Shown here piece by piece: positions 1-4,204 of a stretch of 8,184 bases of DNA. The stretch is from contig JBBIMP010000090.1 in NCBI GenBank assembly GCA_037444305.1, forward strand, positions 1-8,184. Reading direction: 5' to 3'. Position 1 is the stretch's first letter. The number at the start of each line of letters is the position of its first letter. Source of the DNA: JBBIMP01 sp037444305 (GTDB lineage: Bacteria; Acidobacteriota; UBA6911). Made by a program: the position numbers and the translations under genes. The notes under the pieces are model-generated. The model saw nothing but the letters and a program-made list of their open reading frames with translations. It was not told the DNA's origin and did no database searches.

Positions 1-23
1 AATTTCACGAAATAACTGAAAAT

Positions 24-50
24 AATTCGTGGAATCCGTGGAATCCGTGG
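24..50. repeat. Three tandem 9-bp units beside the operon end
   Basis: Three adjacent copies of AATYCGTGG (24-32, 33-41, 42-50) lie just beyond the stop codon of the last gene of the minus-strand operon. The first copy has T where the other two have C. CACGAA (6-11) and TTCGTG (26-31) form a 6-bp inverted repeat with a 14-nt loop, too weak and GC-poor to call a terminator. Short intergenic repeats with a CGTGG-type core are common in GC-rich environmental genomes; no function can be assigned. Confidence 0.6.
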
Positions 51-62
51 CAAAAGGAGAGA

Positions 63-431
63 TCAGTGGAGGTTGGGGCGGGGAAGAAGCAGGATCTCTT
101 CGATTAGATCGCGGATGGGACCGGGAGGCGCAAGAGCCTCCCCGCGGCCGGCATCGGCGCCAAAAACCCGGGTAAAAAGCGCTCTCGACCCCTCGATCGA
201 CACCGTCAAGCCCAACGCATCGGCGTGCGCCTGAAAGCCCAATTCCGAGAAAAACCGCGTGACCTCTCTCTGAGCCGAGGGCGCGGGAAGCCAGGGCGTG
301 AGGTCGCGGGGCAGCGGCCCTTCGGCCAGCTCGCGGATTGACCGGCCCGACGGCGAGCGCAAAAATACGTTCGCCGCGCAGCCGCCTCCTTCCATCCTGC
401 CGGTACCCGCCTGTCCTTTTCTTCGCCCCAT
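63..431 (-). CDS. Stand-alone subtilase-propeptide-like protein (122 aa)
   Basis: This small protein resembles only the N-terminal propeptide of the subtilase encoded just upstream. Residues 28-91 align without a gap to protease residues 31-94, about 22 of 64 identical by my hand count; shared blocks include SG..(I/L)R.L, LGF, V-S-x-E-G and LF..VFG. Its tail (LLPRPNLH, 115-122) resembles the end of the protease propeptide region (AIQRPPIYF), so it stops about where a catalytic domain would begin and has none. No signal peptide or membrane segment is seen, suggesting a cytoplasmic protein like its neighbour. ATG at 431 follows the protease stop (433-435) by one base, so translation is probably coupled. 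A second in-frame ATG at 395 (Met13) is a possible start because similarity begins after it; neither has a strong Shine-Dalgarno. The likely role, by inference, is protease inhibitor or folding chaperone. The alternative is a remnant of a duplicated protease gene. Confidence 0.75.
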   Translation of the reverse strand: MGRRKGQAGTGRMEGGGCAANVFLRSPSGRSIRELAEGPLPRDLTPWLPAPSAQREVTRFFSELGFQAHADALGLTVSIEGSRALFTRVFGADAGRGEALAPPGPIRDLIEEILLLPRPNLH

Positions 432-432
432 C

Positions 433-1875
433 TCAGACCGCCAGCCACGCCTTCAATCCATCCACCAGTCCCGCGCCGGTCGCCGGATCCTCGCCCTTTC
501 CGGCCCTCTCCCCCATCGCGCTCGTCCCCTTCGTGACGTCCCGCGCCGTGGCGCGCAGCACAGCCTTCACCTGCTCCGGCGCCAGCGAAGGCTTCTTCTG
601 CAGCAACAGGGCACAGACACCCGCAACCTGCGGCGCGGCCGCCGAAGTCCCGCTGAAAAGCCCCCAGCCGTCGTTCTTCTTCGTCTCGTCCTGCTCGGGA
701 AAGCCGGCGCCGCCCAGATCCCTGTCGATCTCGCACCCTTTCGGCACCGGCAGGCAGATGTAGATCGCCCGCGGCTGCATCCCCACCAGGCCGCACAGGT
801 CCGGGACCCGCCGTCCGGGATAGATGCGGCTCATGAAGCTCGAAGCGTAATCCGAGGCCCGCAGCTCGCCTTTGTTGTCGGCGTAAACCCCGCCGATGGA
901 GATCACCTCCGGCATCATTCCGGGAAAGCTCACCTGGCCGTTCCCGGCTGAAAAGACGACCGTGACACCGGCAGCCACGGCCGAGAGGATCCTGAGGCGG
1001 AGCGGGACGAGCGCCGCCGGAAGGCTCGCCGCACCGGGCAGGTGGTAGCCCCAACTGCAGGAGATCACCTGCGCGCCCAGCGCCAGCGCCCGGTCGAACG
1101 ATAGCACCGGGTTTCCGCCCATCTTCACCCCCAGGAGTTCGGCGTCCGGCGCACAGGCGAAGACGTTGCCCGCTTCCCCGGTACCGTGGCCGTGCGGGTC
1201 GCGACCCGGCGGCGGCGCGGCATCGGCCGCGCCTACCGAGGTCATGCGGTAGCTGTGCGCCTTGAAAAACGGGTGCATATAAAAGCCCGTGTCCAGCATC
1301 GCGACCTTGATGCCCGCGCCCGTGGCGCGATCCCCCTCGGGGGTCCTGCGCCGGTGCGCGGCCGCCGAATTGGTCAACAGCGCCACGTCCCCGGGGACGC
1401 GCAGATGAAAGTACGGGACCGGCGGCGGCAGCGGCGACTCGAAGTAGATCGGCGGGCGCTGGATCGCGACATACAGCGCGCCGGGAAGGGGCGCGACGCT
1501 CGGCTCCGCCGCGTCTTCGACCGTATCGAAGAACTCGAAGTAGTGCTCGCGCACGCCTGCCTTCAGCGTGCGTCCGCGCTTGCGCAGCGGCGTGCCGAAT
1601 ACCTTTGCGAAAAGCTCGTGCGGGCCTTCGGCCGAGACGCTCGTGCCGCGGTCGGCGGCATAGACGCGAAAGCCCAGGCGCAGGAGCGCGCGCCTCACGC
1701 CGGCCAGCGTGCGCTCTTCCGGGGCGGAGGACTCGAGCGTGTCGAACGCCATCTCGGACATGAGCTGACGCAGGCCGGCTCCGGAGCGGGGGCGGCAGAG
1801 GATTTCAAAGGAGACTTTCTCGCCCCGTTTGGGTTTGAGGGCGCGGTCGGTGCGGGTGATCTTGAAGGGCTTCAT
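433..1875 (-). CDS. S8 family (subtilisin-like) serine protease with propeptide
   Basis: A 480-residue subtilase (peptidase family S8) that should hydrolyse peptide bonds. The catalytic set is complete: Asp195 in VAMLDTGF, His230 in GHGTGEAGN, oxyanion Asn312 in FSAGNG, and Ser411 in SGTSAAAPQVAG. The catalytic domain spans roughly 168-475. Residues 20-100 are a propeptide-like region with LGF (67-69) and LFAKVFGTPL (88-97). The FGT.L element and the preceding helix-strand pattern also recall the activation domain of S53 pro-kumamolisins; this is a resemblance judged by eye. A linker (100-165) is rich in Pro, Glu and aromatics. The N-terminus is basic and polar with no signal peptide, unusual for a subtilase and pointing to a cytoplasmic enzyme or non-classical export. 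The ATG is supported by AGAGGTGA ending 3 nt upstream. It lies 24 nt after the HicB-like gene and 1 nt before the propeptide-like gene, so is probably co-transcribed with both. Substrate unknown. Confidence 0.93.
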   Translation of the reverse strand: MKPFKITRTDRALKPKRGEKVSFEILCRPRSGAGLRQLMSEMAFDTLESSAPEERTLAGVRRALLRLGFRVYAADRGTSVSAEGPHELFAKVFGTPLRKRGRTLKAGVREHYFEFFDTVEDAAEPSVAPLPGALYVAIQRPPIYFESPLPPPVPYFHLRVPGDVALLTNSAAAHRRRTPEGDRATGAGIKVAMLDTGFYMHPFFKAHSYRMTSVGAADAAPPPGRDPHGHGTGEAGNVFACAPDAELLGVKMGGNPVLSFDRALALGAQVISCSWGYHLPGAASLPAALVPLRLRILSAVAAGVTVVFSAGNGQVSFPGMMPEVISIGGVYADNKGELRASDYASSFMSRIYPGRRVPDLCGLVGMQPRAIYICLPVPKGCEIDRDLGGAGFPEQDETKKNDGWGLFSGTSAAAPQVAGVCALLLQKKPSLAPEQVKAVLRATARDVTKGTSAMGERAGKGEDPATGAGLVDGLKAWLAV

Positions 1876-1899
1876 GGGTCACCTCTGTCAGAGAAAAGT

Positions 1900-2151
1900 T
1901 TAGGCAACGTGCATCTCCGTCGGAGGAAAAATACGGATTCCGCGAAGCTCGGGTACAGGCAATCCTCGGGATAGCCTCACCAAAACCCAACCGTCGACAA
2001 CATCGCTCAATTTTTGCCGACACTCCTCCAATGTCCTGCCCGTGGCCCATACGCCCTGGAGTTCTTTGACCTCACCGTAATACGGTTCTTCATCCTCGAT
2101 GATCTCGTAGTGAGCGCATTTCAGCGCCATATCGATATACTCGCGAATCAT
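1900..2151 (-). CDS. HicB-family antitoxin-like protein, no HicA partner
   Basis: An 83-residue protein with the HicB-like fold signature: an N-terminal helix (REYIDMALK), strands around YEIIEDEEPYYGEV, the G-V-W-A-T-G turn at 33-38, a helix (LEECRQKLSDVVDGWVL) and the RLSRGLPVPELRGI tail. Classical HicB proteins neutralise the mRNA-cleaving toxin HicA and may bind their own promoter; members this short lack a C-terminal DNA-binding domain. I find no hicA-like frame on either side: the upstream gap is 19 nt and the downstream gap 24 nt, both flanked by unrelated genes. It is therefore an orphan HicB-like protein, whose partner, if any, is elsewhere. The ATG is well fixed by GGGAGGAC ending 3 nt upstream. 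Its place between the TIGR03790-like gene and the protease gene suggests co-transcription. Function beyond the family is unknown. Confidence 0.88.
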   Translation of the reverse strand: MIREYIDMALKCAHYEIIEDEEPYYGEVKELQGVWATGRTLEECRQKLSDVVDGWVLVRLSRGLPVPELRGIRIFPPTEMHVA

Positions 2152-2170
2152 CTGTCCTCCCTGAATTCAG

Positions 2171-3955
2171 TCATTTTATTTTCTGGCGGAGGGATTTGAC
2201 CTCGTCGCGGGATTCGAGGAGCGGGTCGAGGGCTACGGCGCGGGAGAGCGCCGTCGAGGCCTCCAGAAGCCGCTCCGTGGCCGCTGCCACGATCGCCAGG
2301 TGCAGCTGAATCTCCGCGTTCCGCGGCTCGGCGAGCGCCGCCTGGCTGATCAGGCCATACGCCTTCTCGCTCTCCCCCAGCAGGTGGTGGATCCAGCCCA
2401 ACGTGTCGGTGATGTTTGCATTCCCCTTGGCCAGCGAATAGGCTTTTTCGGCCAGCGGCAGCGCCTCCTTCGGCTGGTCCATCCGGGCCGCCAGCGAGTA
2501 AGCCAGGTTGTTCAGCGCCATGACGTTCTCCGGCTGCAGCTCCAGGATGCGCCGGTAGCGCTCCACCGCCAGGCCATGGTCGCCCGCCTGCTCGTAGATC
2601 TGCGCCAGATACACCTGCGCCGCCAGCAGCCGGCTGTCGCGCGACGTGGCTTCCTCCAATGCGGCCCGAGCCCCCGGCAGGTCCCCTTTCTGCAGCCTGG
2701 CTTCGGACCGCAGCAGCGCCTTGACGGTCTCCGGGTGCGCCGAAGCCCGCTGGAAGGCCTCGATGGTGATCGTACGGGTGCGCCGCTGCGAAAGGAACCG
2801 CGGGTGCTCCGTCTCGGGATCGATGCCGGGATCGAGGTCCCCCGACGGGAGCGCGTCCCGCTGGAAGGGAGCACAAAGCGGGTCGCCGATCACCACCCCC
2901 TGCCAGCTCAGAAACGGCGTCGCGAGATAAAAAGCCTCGGCCAGGTTGAAGCCGGCCAGGTATGCAGGGAAGAGAATATCCGGGCGGACGGTCCCCTCCA
3001 GGTACTGCTCCGAGACGTTCCCCGCAGCACCCGTGATGCCGTCCTGGATCAGATCGCCGGTGAGCGACTGGGGCGAGCCGGCGTAGTAGCTTCCGCGGTC
3101 CTGCCAGGCGCCCGTCTGCCAGCCTGCCGGCGGCGCCTGCATCGTCCGGGCGTCGGAGCTGACGAACATCCCGCCGAGCGCCCCGGGGATGAAGCTCAAT
3201 CCAGTCTTTCTCTGCCGGATGGCCGGGTCGTTCGAGCCCCACGAGAAGTAGCCCAGCAGAGGCGCCTCCGGCCGGGGCGTCTCGGGCGAAGCGTCCCATA
3301 GCGCGCGCTCCCCCAGCGCCGCGGCCGCCGACCGCAGCCAGTCCTCTCCTTTTTCCGTCCCGCTTCCCTTCCCCTTCAATAAAACCCTGCCCCCGCTCGA
3401 GGGCGAAGCTCCGCGATCGATCAGGCCGCGGACGTCCTCCACGGTAAAGCCGTCCAGGCGGCAGACGAGGAAGATGTCCTGGTCGCGGTGGGTGAACCTT
3501 CGGGCTTCGGCGATCGAGCCGTTTCCGAGGAAATAGGGATTTGCCACGCGGCCGGGCTGCAGGACCTGCACGCCGGACATTTTGCGGTAGAGCAGCGCCA
3601 GTTCGGAGTCGACCGAAGCGGCGGTCCCGTCGGGGCCTTCGGTGCCGGCAATGCGCAGCGGGATCCCCTTGGTCAGGACGATGTAGAGGATACGGTCGTG
3701 GGCGGAGTTGCGCGCCAGCCAGTTGCCCAAGGGTGCTTCGATGCCCCGCTGAAAGCCTTCGCGGGAGATCGTTTCGGCATCGTCGAGGCGCAGGCGGAGG
3801 ATGTTCTCGGCCGGGATGGAGCGCTTTTCGGCGTAGTAGGCGCCTATTTCGACCGAGGCCGGGCTGGTGTCGTTGATGACGAGCAGGACGTTGGCCGCGG
3901 ACTGCGGGAAGGCGGGGAGCGGGAGGAGAAACAGCAGCAGGATGAGTGGTCTCAA
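2171..3955 (-). CDS. Secreted TIGR03790-like protein with C-terminal TPR repeats
   Basis: A 594-residue exported protein. A hydrophobic signal peptide fills residues 1-20 (MRPLILLLFLLPLPAFPQSA). The middle matches what I recall of the uncharacterised TIGR03790 family: VLLVIND (23-29), YYAEKRSIPAENI (40-52), YIVLTKGIPLRI (91-102), TAASVDSELALLY (111-123) and VVIGDPLCAPF (about 354-364). From about 401 to 580 lie TPR-type helices, for example AAQVYLAQIYEQAGDHGLAV and LHLAIVAAATERLLEASTAL, a likely protein-interaction scaffold. The family has no established activity; as I recall it is found in genomes that carry exosortase, which cannot be checked here. The frame stays open upstream to an ATG at 4171, but that extension crosses the intergenic repeats and lacks coding character. 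I chose TTG at 3955 because GGAGG sits 5 nt before it and the signal peptide begins there. It is the first gene of the minus-strand operon and diverges from the large Fn3 protein gene. Confidence 0.85.
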   Translation of the reverse strand: MRPLILLLFLLPLPAFPQSAANVLLVINDTSPASVEIGAYYAEKRSIPAENILRLRLDDAETISREGFQRGIEAPLGNWLARNSAHDRILYIVLTKGIPLRIAGTEGPDGTAASVDSELALLYRKMSGVQVLQPGRVANPYFLGNGSIAEARRFTHRDQDIFLVCRLDGFTVEDVRGLIDRGASPSSGGRVLLKGKGSGTEKGEDWLRSAAAALGERALWDASPETPRPEAPLLGYFSWGSNDPAIRQRKTGLSFIPGALGGMFVSSDARTMQAPPAGWQTGAWQDRGSYYAGSPQSLTGDLIQDGITGAAGNVSEQYLEGTVRPDILFPAYLAGFNLAEAFYLATPFLSWQGVVIGDPLCAPFQRDALPSGDLDPGIDPETEHPRFLSQRRTRTITIEAFQRASAHPETVKALLRSEARLQKGDLPGARAALEEATSRDSRLLAAQVYLAQIYEQAGDHGLAVERYRRILELQPENVMALNNLAYSLAARMDQPKEALPLAEKAYSLAKGNANITDTLGWIHHLLGESEKAYGLISQAALAEPRNAEIQLHLAIVAAATERLLEASTALSRAVALDPLLESRDEVKSLRQKIK

Positions 3956-3960
3956 GCGAG

Positions 3961-3965
3961 CCTCC
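3961..3965 (-). promoter_or_regulatory. Ribosome binding site fixing a TTG start
   Basis: On the minus strand GGAGG is followed by five bases and then TTG at 3955. This spacing is ideal and places the start directly before the signal peptide of the TIGR03790-like protein. No in-frame ATG downstream would preserve the signal peptide. Confidence 0.75.
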
Positions 3966-3984
3966 AGGATTGTTAAAGATATTA

Positions 3985-4108
3985 CACGGAGGTGCGCGGA
4001 GAAGCACGGAGATTCACGGAGAACTGCAACTGCTTGCGTCGGGCCGCGCCTCGCGCCGACGCTTTCAAATACACTGATTTTCTCCGCGCTCCTCCGTGAA
4101 CTTCCGTG
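3985..4108. repeat. Inverted arrays of a CACGGAG heptamer at 10-bp steps
   Basis: Four heptamers CRCGGAG start at 3985, 3995, 4005 and 4015, exactly 10 bp apart, separated by 3-nt spacers GTG, AAG and ATT. After about 60 nt three inverted copies follow at 4082, 4092 and 4102 (CTCCGCG, CTCCGTG, TTCCGTG), again in 10-bp steps. Folding the arms together gives an imperfect stem of about 28 bp. The heptamer core resembles a type of short dispersed intergenic repeat seen in several environmental phyla. One turn of helix between copies would also suit a protein binding side by side; this is inference. Confidence 0.85.
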
Positions 4109-4195
4109 TGACGCTTTTCCGCTGAAATTGTGACAACCCGCACACGATCCAAACCGCCGAAATCCGATCATTTCTCAGGATATCCAGATTCTATC

Positions 4196-4199
4196 GGAG
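4196..4199 (+). promoter_or_regulatory. Ribosome binding site of the Fn3 repeat protein
   Basis: GGAG lies 5 nt before ATG 4205 (GGAGAAGATATG). It selects this start over an in-frame GTG-like extension running back to 4130, whose 25 extra residues would precede, and so bury, the signal peptide. Confidence 0.7.
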
Positions 4200-4204
4200 A
4201 AGAT

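Larger units (their letters stand above)
3956..4204. other. Divergent intergenic region, 249 nt
   Basis: Both flanking genes are transcribed away from this region, so it should contain two promoters. For the minus-strand operon the best -10 candidate I see is TAATAT (3984-3979), about 24 nt before the TTG start, without a convincing -35 at 17 nt; its upstream flank is the repeat array. For the plus-strand gene, 4109-4204 shows no clear sigma70-type pair. Most of the rest is the inverted heptamer repeat described separately. No RNA gene or small coding region is evident. Confidence 0.5.

Noticed and set aside
1..62. Rho-independent terminator after the operon
   Set aside because: The only inverted repeat is a 6-bp AT-containing stem with a 14-nt loop and no good T tract on the minus strand.
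206..1054. A 282-codon minus-strand frame across the protease/propeptide junction
   Set aside because: It overlaps both real genes out of frame and its product is Gly/Arg-rich with no fold pattern.
1186..1974. A 262-codon plus-strand open frame opposite the subtilase
   Set aside because: Arg/Ala-rich shadow of the protease gene on the opposite strand, and it runs across the protease start and into the HicB-like gene.
1805..2050. A HicA toxin gene next to the HicB-like gene
   Set aside because: The only small frame here overlaps the HicB-like and protease genes and lacks the HicA pattern (a small basic dsRNA-binding-type domain with a conserved G-S-H). No other space exists for one.
2148..4007. 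A 619-codon minus-strand open frame overlapping the TIGR03790-like gene
   Set aside because: It is an alternative frame of high-GC coding DNA: Arg-, Gly-, Ala- and Pro-rich low-complexity product, no recognisable domain, no good start. The other frame has a signal peptide, family motifs and TPRs.
4130..4204. A longer N-terminus for the Fn3 repeat protein
   Set aside because: The extra 25 residues are polar and would precede the signal peptide; ATG 4205 has a proper ribosome binding site.
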